Positions 36,123 through 46,434 of a stretch of 64,000 nucleotides of DNA are shown piece by piece. The position numbers and the translations under genes are program-made. This stretch comes from Schlesneria sp. (lineage in GTDB: Bacteria > Planctomycetota > Planctomycetia > Planctomycetales > Planctomycetaceae). The notes under the pieces were generated by a model, which was not told where the DNA came from, searched no databases, and saw only the letters and a program-made list of their open reading frames with translations. The DNA lies in contig JAQGHU010000114.1 in NCBI GenBank assembly GCA_028291515.1, positions 1 through 64,000 on the forward strand, written 5' to 3'. The first letter of the stretch is position 1. Each line of letters opens with the position of its first letter.

Positions 36123-38774
36123 ATGCTGGCCTCAATTCAGTTTCTGACACCTCTGACAGTCGCCGCGTTTGGGACGGCGGCGGCCAGCCTGTTAGTAGGT
36201 GGTCTCCTGCTGCGGTGGCTCGGCGGACCTCCCGCCAGAATTGCTCGACGGTGGGGGCTGTTCGGACTGAGAACTGCCGCTGTTGCGACATTGGTGCTGA
36301 TCCTGCTTAACCCCTCAAACGTATCGCAAGCGCCGGGACCGATCGATCGTCCGGACGTGTTCTACCTGCTGGATGCGTCGCAGAGCATGGCTGTGGGTGA
36401 CGGTGAAACACGATTCGAACACTCTCGACGACTGATGCGTGAGGCAGACGCCGCCACACGCGATGAGGATCATGCGCTGGTCAAGCTGTTTCGATTTGGA
36501 CATCGGCTGGCAGCGGTCGAACTTGGCGAAGAGCAGCAGAAATCAGAAATGAGCACCTCTGTCGCTCCGGGAAGAGCGAAACGCAAACAGCTCGCGCCGA
36601 CCGATTCGGATACTCAGTTGCTGACCGCACTGCGACAGGTGCCAAGTCGGTTTGGAAGGCGGCCTCCGGCGGCGATCGTGCTGTTTTCTGACGGGCGCAC
36701 TCACGATGAAACGGGAGTCGACCAACTGGCGGCGCAATTCGCAAAGCTCAACGTTCCCGTCCATGTCGTCCCTGTCGGCGACACCGCGAAGGGGGGCGAT
36801 GTGGCGATCGTGGCCTGTGTCGTCCCGCCCCGGGCAAGGCGCTTCGCGGAGGTAGAGGTTCAAGTCTTCCTAAGGAGCTATGGGTACGACGGACGTCGTT
36901 GCGAAGTGTCACTGATCGCGCCGAGCAATGTCGAAGGCGAGGCTGCACGCTCACTCGCGGCACCTGTGCCGGTCACTTTGCACGACGGATTTCAGTCAGT
37001 GGCACTGAGTTTTCGCACAGACGCCAAGACACGCAAGCTACAGGTAGCCGTTTCTAATTTGCCGGACGAAGTTTCGACAGCAAACAACTCGTTCAACACC
37101 GAAGTCCAGATCGATCGCACGAAGATTCGCGTGCTGTACATTGAAGGTAGTTCGCAACCGCAAAAGCCGATCCAGGTCGGAACGCGCGTCGAGATGCGGG
37201 GACCCTACTCGGATCTGCAGAAGGCGCTGACCGAGGATGAAGACATCGAATGCGTCGTGCTGAGTACCAGTGGACGCGGACGAATGTTGCGCGTCAGCGA
37301 CATCGGTGCGGCTTCCAGTAGCCGTGGCTTTCCTGAAACGGTGGCCGAATTATCCGCATTCGACGCCATCATCCTTAGCGATGTCGCGTCGGAGGCGTTC
37401 ACTGAGCAGCAACTCGACTGGCTGGAGAAATGGACAGGCCAGCGCGGTGGCGGATTGCTGATGGTCGGCGGGCAACGCAGTTTTCAAGCTGGTCGATGGG
37501 ACGACACTCCTATTGCGCAGATCCTTCCGATTGAGATGCGGGATGAGAATGATTGGATTCCCGGAACGCAGGTCAGCGTGGTGGCAGATCCCCAGGCGAT
37601 GTCGCACCCGCTTTGGACAATTGTCACCGACGCGCAGCAGAACCGCGAGATCATCAGCCAGTTTCCCTCCTTCTTCGGTGCCAACCGTTGGGCAGGCGTG
37701 AAGCCGAATCTGACACGTGTTCTGGCGATGTCGAACCTTGCTGCAGCGGATGTTCCGACTGGTGTTGCCACTGTCGGCACACCGAAGCCGGTCAAAACGC
37801 CGAGTTATTTTCAATCGCTGCAATCGAATCTGACGGGCAAGAAGAAGGGAGAGTCGCCAAAGCCGGATGGACAGAGTGGGCGTGTTGAAAAGTCTGACGC
37901 GCAAACCCCTGCCCCACCGACTTCCGACTCGCTATCGAGCCAACCGGCAATTGTCGTGGGGAAATACGGACGCGGACGGACGATGGCAATCGCGATGCCG
38001 ATCACACCGCCGTGGGCCAACGACTTGCTCACCAAGTGGGGCGGCGACACAAAGTACTATGGCAAGTTCTGGCGCAACGCCATCTATTGGTTGACCGAAA
38101 ACTCATCGATCGGCCGACGCCGCCTTGTCGTGACAGCCGACAAGAAATTCTATCGCCCGGGCGAAACAATCTCGCTGAGCGCCGCGGCATTTGACGAGGC
38201 CGCCAATCAAACGGCTGCGTACACGATCACTTCGATGATCGAGCCGCAAACGTCATTGAGCGATCTTGAATCGGATTACTCCCCGATCCGTTGGCCAGAC
38301 GGCAAACCACGTGAGAGTGGCGAATCCGGTCCATTCATTGCCTGGGGCGAAGAGTTCAACCTCCCGCGCGTCGATGCAGATTCGGGAAAGCCGGCGTTCG
38401 CCTTGGAAATGCCGATTGCCGATGCGCTGACCGTCGGTTCGGTAAGCCAATCGCTGCGCATCGAACTGACGGCGATGGAAGAGTTCACGCAGGTCGACAG
38501 CACATCACTCGACATCCAGATCCTCCACGATCCTTTCGAGCAACAGAATCCCTTTCCGAATCATGACCTGCTGGTGTCAATCGCCAAATGTTCGGGTGGC
38601 CGCGTCATCAGCGATGCCAGTCAGCTCGCTGAAGTGCTGCGCGATGTCCCGATGAAAGTCGGCTCTCCAATTGTCAAGAAAACGCCGTTGTGGAGCACGT
38701 GGTGGCTCTGGACCTGGTTGCTGGCACTACTCACCGCGGAATGGATCTGGCGGCGATCCGTGGGGCTGGCTTAG
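36123..38774 (+). CDS. Large VWA-domain membrane protein
   Basis: 883 residues. Two N-terminal helices (TVAAFGTAAASLLVGGLLLRW, TAAVATLVLILLNP) are followed by a VWA domain with the metal-ion site DASQSM (consensus DxSxS), ending near residue 220. Ig-like and GATase1-like folds follow (GGGLLMVGGQRSFQAGRWDD, then GRTMAIAMPITPPWANDLL), and a C-terminal membrane helix (WWLWTWLLALLTAEWIWRRS). It is a second, larger paralogue of the BatA-like protein at 28434, typical of planctomycete MoxR arrays, and presents its domains outside the membrane. It is preceded by paralogue 3. Confidence 0.88.
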   Translation: MLASIQFLTPLTVAAFGTAAASLLVGGLLLRWLGGPPARIARRWGLFGLRTAAVATLVLILLNPSNVSQAPGPIDRPDVFYLLDASQSMAVGDGETRFEHSRRLMREADAATRDEDHALVKLFRFGHRLAAVELGEEQQKSEMSTSVAPGRAKRKQLAPTDSDTQLLTALRQVPSRFGRRPPAAIVLFSDGRTHDETGVDQLAAQFAKLNVPVHVVPVGDTAKGGDVAIVACVVPPRARRFAEVEVQVFLRSYGYDGRRCEVSLIAPSNVEGEAARSLAAPVPVTLHDGFQSVALSFRTDAKTRKLQVAVSNLPDEVSTANNSFNTEVQIDRTKIRVLYIEGSSQPQKPIQVGTRVEMRGPYSDLQKALTEDEDIECVVLSTSGRGRMLRVSDIGAASSSRGFPETVAELSAFDAIILSDVASEAFTEQQLDWLEKWTGQRGGGLLMVGGQRSFQAGRWDDTPIAQILPIEMRDENDWIPGTQVSVVADPQAMSHPLWTIVTDAQQNREIISQFPSFFGANRWAGVKPNLTRVLAMSNLAAADVPTGVATVGTPKPVKTPSYFQSLQSNLTGKKKGESPKPDGQSGRVEKSDAQTPAPPTSDSLSSQPAIVVGKYGRGRTMAIAMPITPPWANDLLTKWGGDTKYYGKFWRNAIYWLTENSSIGRRRLVVTADKKFYRPGETISLSAAAFDEAANQTAAYTITSMIEPQTSLSDLESDYSPIRWPDGKPRESGESGPFIAWGEEFNLPRVDADSGKPAFALEMPIADALTVGSVSQSLRIELTAMEEFTQVDSTSLDIQILHDPFEQQNPFPNHDLLVSIAKCSGGRVISDASQLAEVLRDVPMKVGSPIVKKTPLWSTWWLWTWLLALLTAEWIWRRSVGLA

Positions 38775-38851
38775 TGTCGAGATCGTTGTGGTTTGAAAGT
38801 CGGTGGGGCCTACCGGGACGTGCTAAAGCGGATTTCGAATAAGGTGTGCAA

Positions 38852-41800
38852 ATGTCGAAGCGGGGCGGTCATTTGTCCGGGGCGATGCTGCTCGTAGTCG
38901 TATGCGTGTTATCGCAACCACGACCAGTTGCGGCGCAGCCGGATTACATTCAAGCTCTCATTGGGCGTCCCCGACCGGCTCTTCGCCCAGCGTTTCAAGG
39001 CCATGAGCAGTTGTCACTGGCTTTGGAGCAGGCAGACAAGGGAGACATCGAAGGGTCGCTGAAGTCGGCCCGCGCAGCATTTGCTGACCGTGGAGCTAAA
39101 GAGCTTTTCAATGACTTGGATCTGCAAACCGTCGGCCCCAATCTGCTGCGGCTATCGAATCTGTGGAGCGCGAAAAATGCGCCCGTTGACGAAGTTGCTC
39201 AGATCTTGCGAGACGTTGTATTGCCGATACGACCGGCGGGTCGAATCTACACATTTCCGGCCCAGACTCGACTGACTTCTGATGTCAGAGCATTGACGCG
39301 GCAGAACTCGCGAATCCCGGCACCGGAAAGTGTGGGGGCCGAATTGATTCGCTGGTCGGTGGCAGCGAAGCAGACCGAAGAACTGCAAAAACGGTTGCAA
39401 ATCGTGATGAAGGGCAACCCGCTGATTGAGGTGCCGAGGAACGCGAAGGCGGCCGATGGAGTGGAGAAGAAGGATCTCGGGGCATCAACGACTTTCGACG
39501 CCGCTGCAGCACGTGTCGTCGGAGTACAACTCGCGATTGCGGAGAATGATGTCGATCGGACGAACTCGTTGCTCAAAGAGTTAATCGACGGCATTGAACG
39601 GACGACCGACTCGCAACTCGACTATGTTTGTCACGCAGTGTCGTCCGCCTTGCGCAATTCGAGGTCAGAGAAAACTGCGACCGAATTGCTGGAGGCGGTC
39701 GTTCATCGAGCGTTGACGCTACCTGCTGAATCCGCGTTTCAGGTTAACGCGGTGTCACTGCTGATGCGAGCGGCCGAACTCCATGCGCAGGCCGGGCGAC
39801 CGGACGACGCGAAGCGCTGCGCATTGGCCGCCATCGCGAAGCCGCAGAATAGTCAGCGCCTCGGCCCGGACTACGCAGCGTTCCTGGATCACGTCCTCAA
39901 GCAGCGAGCAGCGGGAGTCCTGCTGGATGCTGGTGCCATCGTTGAAAGTTTGGATATTGCGACGGTGGCTCCTGATCCGCGAGCCCTGCGGTATAGCCAA
40001 GGACCAAGCACAAATAACCTCGCCGCACGAGCGGGCCGTGAATTGCGGAAGCTCCCGCCGGTCGAGCGCTATGAATTGTTGCGGAAGTGGGCGCTGCCGA
40101 ACGGCGATCGAACGGAAGTTCGTTCGGCAATCGATTTGGTGTCGCCAGAGTTACTGCCGCATCTGGGCTCAGGATTATTGCACGATGTCTACAGCACGAA
40201 TTGGGAGTTGCTCGCCAGCGCTCGCGAAGTTGGCAAACTTGATCAGTTGATCCAGGATGTGAACGCAATTCCCGTTCAAACGGCATCGGTAAAATCCTTG
40301 TTGACACTCGCACTCGTCATGCGAGATGGCTCATCGGGCCGAGCGAATGATTCTGCTCCAGTCGCGACCAAGACCGCTTCGAGTGGGGTTCCGGCGCGAT
40401 TGACCGAGCTTCTGGCTGTGACCACGAAGCAAGTGCCGCCGTGGGAGCTGGCCAACAAGCCGCAACCTCCGCTCGATACGTATGTCATCACCGTTGAAGC
40501 GGCGCTGCATCCGGAGTGGCGTGAAGTCGCTGAAGCCTTGATGATTCAACTCATCGAGCATGCCCAACGCACGCAAGCGGCGCGGATCCGCGACCATTTT
40601 CGCCTGGCGCTGACTGAGTTGATCCGACTTCGATCCACAGGTGGTACCGCCACTCCCCAGTTGCGCGGTGAACTGAAAACGTCGCGCACGGACAGTCGTG
40701 AATCGTCCGTTTACGACAACTGGACAAAACTGCGGCCAAAGATGTGGGAAGCAATTGGCTTCGCAACCTCCGGCGAACGCGAACTCGGCGCGCTATCGCC
40801 GACTTGGTTCACCCATGAAGGATATCTGTCGCATGTCTCGAACGGTCAAGAATCTGACTTATGCTTCGCAGTGCCGTTAACGGGGACGTTTGAATTCAAC
40901 GCCGAGTGTCGTGAAGGAGGCTGGACCGAGGGACTGGCCGGTTATGGTGGTGTTTCGTGTCAGATGTATGCCTACACCGAATCGGTTTATATCAGTGGTA
41001 AAGGAGGAGCGGGCTTTGCAGTCAGTCCAAAGATGACGAACCTTCTCCATCGAAGTCCCTGGAATCGCTATACGATTCAAGTCGAAGGCGACACAGTCCG
41101 CCACTTTGCGAATGGACAATTGATCATGGAAGATCAACCGGGAAACTCGGCACCGTGGCTGACACTTGGTGGAAAAGTGGGCTTCACGCCGACGTACCGG
41201 AACCTGCGGATCACCGGCACACCAACTATCCCGCGCGAACTGGCTCTGTTGGGCGATGCCCGGCTGAGAGGGTGGGTCGCTTCCTACTTTGGCGAATCGA
41301 AGCAGGACGCACTGCCAGCGCGGCGATTCATCCAAGTCAAGGTGACCCAGAATAAGCGTGACTCATTGATGACCGTCGAAGATGACGGAACGATGCAAGG
41401 TGAACCCGTCGCAGCTAACCAGACACAGACTGATTGGACACTTGTCGATGGGGAATTGCGGTCTGCTCGTCGATCGAGTTTCTGGCCAGATGACGCGGCA
41501 TCGTGGCTGTCGTACCAGCGTCCAATGCGAAACGGCGAAACGCTCCGATACGAATTTTTCCATGTACCCACGAAGACGATCGCTCATCCGACGTTTGGAG
41601 ATGTGGTGTATTTGCTTGGTGAGGACGGTCGCATTGAAACCGGCAACGTGGGCTCGGACTGGTCGCGACTGGATGGGCGACTGGCAACAAAGACATTGAA
41701 TGGATCAGGAACTGCGATCACAGGCGGGTGGAACGCGGTTACGTTGTCGTTGCGAGGTGGCAAGCTGACAATCGAACTGAATAACAAACAGATCGCTTCC

Positions 41801-44560
41801 GAAGAGGTGTCGACAACCAGCAGCCGCCGGTTCGGTTTCTATCACGATGCTGCTCGATCAGATCTTCGAGTGCGCAAGGTCGTGCTGACTGGAGATTGGC
41901 CAAAGTCGTTCGAGGAGGTGCGAGCCGCGATCGAAATGCCAACGCCGACGGAGCCGCTACCAGATTCCCGCTTCTTAACGCATGTCATTGGCGAAAGCTA
42001 TTTCTCAGACAATGCATGTGAAATCTATCGCCGCGCCATCACACTGGAGACGTCCGAGCGATTTAAGTTCCTGAGACGCTGGGTGCTGCCCAACGAATCG
42101 AGCGATCTGCTGCGAACTTCGGGATCATTCACTCCAACGCATCCTGCTCCACCGGTACTAAACCATCATCCGATTGATGTGGCGACAGCGGAAGCTCGGC
42201 AGGCGTTTGACTCGCGTTGCGTGCAGACGGGAGGCAACTTTGTCTGTCCGGCGATCCTGCTGGTCCTGGCAGCAGCGGAATTGGATCAACTCGCCGAACT
42301 GAAGCAACAAGTATTGGAGTTTCCCGCAGCAAGTTCGTTAGACATGGCTCACAACAGGGCTTCAATGTTGGGAATCATCGCACTATTGGAGGACAATCCC
42401 GAAGAGGCGCTGCTGTGGGTGCGAGAGACGCAAGCGGTGGCCGCTCGGCACAAGGCTGCGCCGATGTATTCGCGTTGGGGAGATGTAGCCTTGGCAAGTC
42501 TTGCGATTCACCATCCAGCCACTCGCGACGCTGCCTTCGAACTGCTGGAATCCCTGCTGAGAAGTCACATTCAAACGGGCAATCCGGGTACGCCGGAGTT
42601 CTCGTGTTTCGTCAATCAACTCCATGGCCAATGCATCTACTTAAGATTCGGCGGTGAGGCGGAAGCGTTTGGAACGAATCCGAAGACCAGTCAATGGCGA
42701 ACCGTGTCGCAACCGCGAGCACGAACGAGAGGTGACGGTATCCCGATTTCGTCGTTCGACATTGTCGCGGGCGAAATGGCTCAACGTGGCGGTCATGATT
42801 TCGACGCCGCTTACTTCCAATCGCCGCTGCTGGGCAACTACGAAGTCAACTGTCGATTGTCACACTTCGATTTCCGCGAAGCGATGCTCATGGCGGCCGG
42901 AAATGCGAATGCGTTGAAATGGACTCACAACGAAGTGAAACTTTCGCATCCGCGATCAGCAATTAAGGAGTTTCCTTTAGCGACACCGATCACCCCCAAG
43001 GTTTACCAATGGCATGACTATAAGATCGTCGTGAAGGACGGACATTACACGAGTTTCATTAACGGACAGAAGCTCTACGAAGAAGCACTACCGGCGGATC
43101 ATGATCCGTGGGTGGCGGTCGTCGGGTGGGCCGCGAATTCATCCCGAGCCGTGCGAGACATCGTAATCACTGGTAAGCCAACGATTCCTCGCGAACTGAA
43201 GCTGATCGGCACGCCCGATCTTCGCGGTTGGATGGTTGATTACTATGCCACCGACTGGGGACAAACACCATTTGAATGGAAGCTCGCTGGCGATGAACTC
43301 ACGTCTCCGCAAGTCCTCGATGCCAACTTCGCGCGCGATCGACGTAAAGTTGAAAACATCATCCGCTATCATCGCCCGATGCTCGAAGATGGTGAGATTT
43401 CGTATGAGTTCTACTACGATCCGGAAGTGAAGATTGAATTGCCTCCGAGTAACTACTTCAGCGGTCTTGGAGCGGCCGCACCTAAACGCACCGCCCGCGG
43501 TCAAGCGCTGGTTCATCCGGCGCTCGATCGCATGGTCTGCCTGATCGAGTCCGATGGTGTGAAAGTTCATTGGCTTACAGACGGACGCTGGGATCGTACT
43601 GGCCTCAAGGCCGGGAATATTGATCCTGCCACGTCTCAAAGCGGCGCGGGGGCCAAGCTGCCGCTCAAGGAGGGCGATTGGAACTTGGTGAAGTTCGCGA
43701 CGAAGGGCGACAGATTGACGGTCGAACTGAATGGCAATCCGGTTTTCACTCGAGAAATCGAACCAACGAACTTGAGGCACTTCGGGTTCTTCCACTATGC
43801 CAACGAATCGAATGTTCGAGTCCGCAATGTCCGCTATCGAGGAGATTGGCCGACAGAGTTGCCCGGTGTTGATCAGCAGGATCTGGCAGGCGGTCCGCAA
43901 AAACTTGCGGCGATTCCAGACACGGACCTGCCGGATTCGAGGAGATGGGATTTCACAAAGTCGAAATTCAGCCTCGACGATTTCCGGTATCACTGGGACG
44001 CACGTGTTGCAAAACAAGTCACGCCAACTGAAGAAGGTTTGCGGATCGTGCAACCGGCGGGCGAGACTAAGATGCAGTTCGTCGGTGTATCGCCGAAGTT
44101 GACCATCGGCGGCGACTTCATTGCGACGCTGGACTACGAAGGTCTGAAAGCCGTTCCGGCGGACGAAGGCTGGGGCTCGGGCCTTAGCTTCAGTGCTGAA
44201 CTTGATGGTTCATACTCGACCGGCTTCGAAGTTCGTCTCGAAGCGAAAGCCCAGGCAAAGATCACACGATCCGTGATGTCGATGTACGCGCCAGACCGAC
44301 CGAACTATTTCCAATCTGAGTCGATCGGTGAGTTCCCTGCTGCTGGACGTCTGCGTTTGCAACGTCATGGAGCGGCTGTCTACTACTTTACCGCCGATTC
44401 GAAGTCCGACAACTTTCGGTTGCTGACCCAAAGACCGCTGGGCACGCACGATATCAAATACCTCACGATCCAAGGCGATGCGAGCGATAGAGTCGGTGGT
44501 TCCGAATTCCTGCTTAAAAGTCTGTCCATCCGAGCTAAGAAATTGACGAAAGCCGAGTGA
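38852..44560 (+). CDS. DUF1583-like giant secreted protein with duplicated module
   Basis: About 1902 residues from ATG 38852; AAGG lies seven bases upstream (the track uses a GTG six bases earlier). Signal peptide MLLVVVCVLSQPRPVAAQ. The N-terminal third is helical, possibly repeat-based. Two copies of one module follow: about residues 784-1012 and 1436-1662. Both begin with an ITGxPTIPRELxLxG...LRGW motif and end with VRKVVLTGDWP or VRNVRYRGDWP. Between them, beta-rich parts (HYTSFINGQKLYEEALPADHDPWVAV) look like concanavalin/LamG sandwiches. I recall such repeats under DUF1583 in planctomycetes. Function unknown. It is between the VWA protein and three tandem copies of the secreted paralogue family, with only five bases to the next start. 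Confidence 0.75.
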   Translation: MSKRGGHLSGAMLLVVVCVLSQPRPVAAQPDYIQALIGRPRPALRPAFQGHEQLSLALEQADKGDIEGSLKSARAAFADRGAKELFNDLDLQTVGPNLLRLSNLWSAKNAPVDEVAQILRDVVLPIRPAGRIYTFPAQTRLTSDVRALTRQNSRIPAPESVGAELIRWSVAAKQTEELQKRLQIVMKGNPLIEVPRNAKAADGVEKKDLGASTTFDAAAARVVGVQLAIAENDVDRTNSLLKELIDGIERTTDSQLDYVCHAVSSALRNSRSEKTATELLEAVVHRALTLPAESAFQVNAVSLLMRAAELHAQAGRPDDAKRCALAAIAKPQNSQRLGPDYAAFLDHVLKQRAAGVLLDAGAIVESLDIATVAPDPRALRYSQGPSTNNLAARAGRELRKLPPVERYELLRKWALPNGDRTEVRSAIDLVSPELLPHLGSGLLHDVYSTNWELLASAREVGKLDQLIQDVNAIPVQTASVKSLLTLALVMRDGSSGRANDSAPVATKTASSGVPARLTELLAVTTKQVPPWELANKPQPPLDTYVITVEAALHPEWREVAEALMIQLIEHAQRTQAARIRDHFRLALTELIRLRSTGGTATPQLRGELKTSRTDSRESSVYDNWTKLRPKMWEAIGFATSGERELGALSPTWFTHEGYLSHVSNGQESDLCFAVPLTGTFEFNAECREGGWTEGLAGYGGVSCQMYAYTESVYISGKGGAGFAVSPKMTNLLHRSPWNRYTIQVEGDTVRHFANGQLIMEDQPGNSAPWLTLGGKVGFTPTYRNLRITGTPTIPRELALLGDARLRGWVASYFGESKQDALPARRFIQVKVTQNKRDSLMTVEDDGTMQGEPVAANQTQTDWTLVDGELRSARRSSFWPDDAASWLSYQRPMRNGETLRYEFFHVPTKTIAHPTFGDVVYLLGEDGRIETGNVGSDWSRLDGRLATKTLNGSGTAITGGWNAVTLSLRGGKLTIELNNKQIASEEVSTTSSRRFGFYHDAARSDLRVRKVVLTGDWPKSFEEVRAAIEMPTPTEPLPDSRFLTHVIGESYFSDNACEIYRRAITLETSERFKFLRRWVLPNESSDLLRTSGSFTPTHPAPPVLNHHPIDVATAEARQAFDSRCVQTGGNFVCPAILLVLAAAELDQLAELKQQVLEFPAASSLDMAHNRASMLGIIALLEDNPEEALLWVRETQAVAARHKAAPMYSRWGDVALASLAIHHPATRDAAFELLESLLRSHIQTGNPGTPEFSCFVNQLHGQCIYLRFGGEAEAFGTNPKTSQWRTVSQPRARTRGDGIPISSFDIVAGEMAQRGGHDFDAAYFQSPLLGNYEVNCRLSHFDFREAMLMAAGNANALKWTHNEVKLSHPRSAIKEFPLATPITPKVYQWHDYKIVVKDGHYTSFINGQKLYEEALPADHDPWVAVVGWAANSSRAVRDIVITGKPTIPRELKLIGTPDLRGWMVDYYATDWGQTPFEWKLAGDELTSPQVLDANFARDRRKVENIIRYHRPMLEDGEISYEFYYDPEVKIELPPSNYFSGLGAAAPKRTARGQALVHPALDRMVCLIESDGVKVHWLTDGRWDRTGLKAGNIDPATSQSGAGAKLPLKEGDWNLVKFATKGDRLTVELNGNPVFTREIEPTNLRHFGFFHYANESNVRVRNVRYRGDWPTELPGVDQQDLAGGPQKLAAIPDTDLPDSRRWDFTKSKFSLDDFRYHWDARVAKQVTPTEEGLRIVQPAGETKMQFVGVSPKLTIGGDFIATLDYEGLKAVPADEGWGSGLSFSAELDGSYSTGFEVRLEAKAQAKITRSVMSMYAPDRPNYFQSESIGEFPAAGRLRLQRHGAAVYYFTADSKSDNFRLLTQRPLGTHDIKYLTIQGDASDRVGGSEFLLKSLSIRAKKLTKAE

Positions 44561-44565
44561 TCCAG

Positions 44566-45444
44566 ATGATCCTGACATTCAATTCCATGTGGCGCGTTGT
44601 TCGATGCGCCGGCTGGATTGGCGCGATCTTGGTGCTCGCGTCGTTGATCGATGTCCTTCATGGCAACGACAATGAACCCGCCCAGGACCGCGCTGAAGAA
44701 CTGAAAGCTCGCCGGTTTGAGCTGATGCAATCCCGGGTCGCAGCGTTGAAGATTGAGTCTGACAAGACGGGTGTTCCGTCGAAATTCGCTGCGAAGCCAA
44801 TCTTCAAGTACAGCGACCCTGCACGCGGATACGTCGCGGCGTCGGTCTGGAAGCTGGGCGAGCAGGGTCGCCCGTTGGCGCTGCTTGCCGTCGAGCTCGA
44901 TCGAAGCACCTACGGCAAGCCGTGCATCGGTTACGAGTATGGTTCGTTCACAAATACGCCTTTCAAAGTCACGTTTGAGAAGTCGACCTGGTCACCCCGG
45001 TCGACACTGTACGAGTTCAAAAAAATTCCCGATGCCCCGCCCCCCGAACGGACGCCACAGCTTCGTCTCATTCAAATCCGCTCGATCGCAAAACGCTTTG
45101 CGTCCACCGAAGTTGTGAACAAGGAGAAGTGCGAACTAAGACTGCTTCCGCAGCCCGTTGATCGTTACGAGCCGTCAGAGGCCGATCGCGCCGATGGCGC
45201 GGTGTTCTTCTTCACTTTCGGCACGAACCCCGAGGTCGTGTTGCTGATCGAATCCGACGGTCAATCCTGGTTCTACGCTGCGGGGCGAATGACCGGAGCT
45301 GAGGAAGTCGTGTTGACGTTCGATGAAGCGATCGCCTGGCAAGGTTCTCCGCTCCAACAGGGAACTGAATCGCCCTTCACCGGTCACATCGCACCGATCG
45401 ATATTCCCGGAATTGATCGAGATGGTAAGGAGATTGCCGAGTAG
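44566..45444 (+). CDS. Secreted hypothetical protein, paralogue family member 4
   Basis: About 292 residues from ATG 44566, five bases after the giant gene's stop (the track's GTG at 44557 overlaps that stop). N-terminal hydrophobic stretch WIGAILVLASLIDVLHG acts as signal or anchor. Family blocks: IFKYSDPARGY...VWKLGEQGRPLAL, QLRLIQIRSIAKRFAS, LRLLPQPVDRYE, GAVFFFTFGTNPEVVLLIESD. The GTNPE variant and the ES ending resemble member 1. First of three consecutive family members. No function is known. Confidence 0.85.
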   Translation: MILTFNSMWRVVRCAGWIGAILVLASLIDVLHGNDNEPAQDRAEELKARRFELMQSRVAALKIESDKTGVPSKFAAKPIFKYSDPARGYVAASVWKLGEQGRPLALLAVELDRSTYGKPCIGYEYGSFTNTPFKVTFEKSTWSPRSTLYEFKKIPDAPPPERTPQLRLIQIRSIAKRFASTEVVNKEKCELRLLPQPVDRYEPSEADRADGAVFFFTFGTNPEVVLLIESDGQSWFYAAGRMTGAEEVVLTFDEAIAWQGSPLQQGTESPFTGHIAPIDIPGIDRDGKEIAE

Positions 45445-45540
45445 GCAATATGTCGATCTGCGTCTAGCGATTGCTGAAGTGAATGGATTAGCATTCTTTC
45501 ATGATGTTCGGACGCTGGAGCCGTTCCCGGAGAAATCGAA

Positions 45541-46434
45541 ATGAATGCGACATTGATGCTGTTGCTGCTATTGACGCAGACGCCCGCTCGCCTCGAGAAA
45601 TCGAAGAGTCCAAATGAAACTGAAGACGCGGCGATGCGAGCAGCAGTCACCGCCTCCGCGAAAGAGTTTGCCGGACGGTGCGAGTTCATCCTATCAGCGG
45701 CTGACAAGAAGAATCTCGTGTTGTATCCAGAGCCGATCCTGAGATGGTCGAACCCGACCGCCGGAACGGTCTTGGGCGAGGTCTTCGTCTGGACAGACAA
45801 TGGGCGACCGGCCGTCATCGGGAGTTGGTATCGGTGGTTCTCGCCGGATTGGGGTCGCACGTTTGAAGTCTGTTCGCTGTCGCAAGGAGGTATAGAAGGT
45901 CGGATCAAAGACGTTCGTTTTTGGAATCCAGTGAAGGCGGGACTGATGTTCCAACCGTTGAAGAATGTCGATGCTCCGGTTACGTCACACGCGGCACGAC
46001 TCGTGCAAATGCGTCGCCTGGCGAAAGACTTCAGCGCGAGTCTGGTCGATGACCGCGGAGATGCTGCGGGCGTCCAACGACAATTGCGACTGCTCACTCA
46101 ACCAATCTTTCGATACCCCGTTGCCGGCGAAAATTCAAACTACGCCGATGGGGCTCTCTTCGCGTTTGTCGAAGGAACAGATCCCGAGGTATTCTTGCTG
46201 ATTGAAGCGACTCCGCCCAGTGACACGGCGAGCTGGCGTTATGCCCTCGTCCGCATGAACTCTGATGCGTTGCAGGTGGTATTACGAGAAGATGTCGTCT
46301 GGACTGCCCCGAAGATCGAATATCCGCTGAATCTTTCGCAGGCGCCATACTCTTTGTTTACCTCCGATGCTGTTCTTAAGGAATCGGCGAGCCGTGATAA
46401 GCCACCAGTTTCGAGGCCGCAGGTCATACCATGA
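45541..46434 (+). CDS. Secreted hypothetical protein, paralogue family member 5
   Basis: 297 residues; GGAGAAA lies about six bases upstream of the ATG. Short signal LMLLLLLTQTPARLEKS. Family blocks: ILRWSNPTAGT...VFVWTDNGRPAVIGS, RLVQMRRLAKDFSAS, LRLLTQPIFRYP, GALFAFVEGTDPEVFLLIEAT and DVVWTAPK. The canonical GTDPE is present. Its stop overlaps the start of member 6 (ATGA at 46431-46434), showing tight co-translation of these two copies. Confidence 0.87.
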   Translation: MNATLMLLLLLTQTPARLEKSKSPNETEDAAMRAAVTASAKEFAGRCEFILSAADKKNLVLYPEPILRWSNPTAGTVLGEVFVWTDNGRPAVIGSWYRWFSPDWGRTFEVCSLSQGGIEGRIKDVRFWNPVKAGLMFQPLKNVDAPVTSHAARLVQMRRLAKDFSASLVDDRGDAAGVQRQLRLLTQPIFRYPVAGENSNYADGALFAFVEGTDPEVFLLIEATPPSDTASWRYALVRMNSDALQVVLREDVVWTAPKIEYPLNLSQAPYSLFTSDAVLKESASRDKPPVSRPQVIP

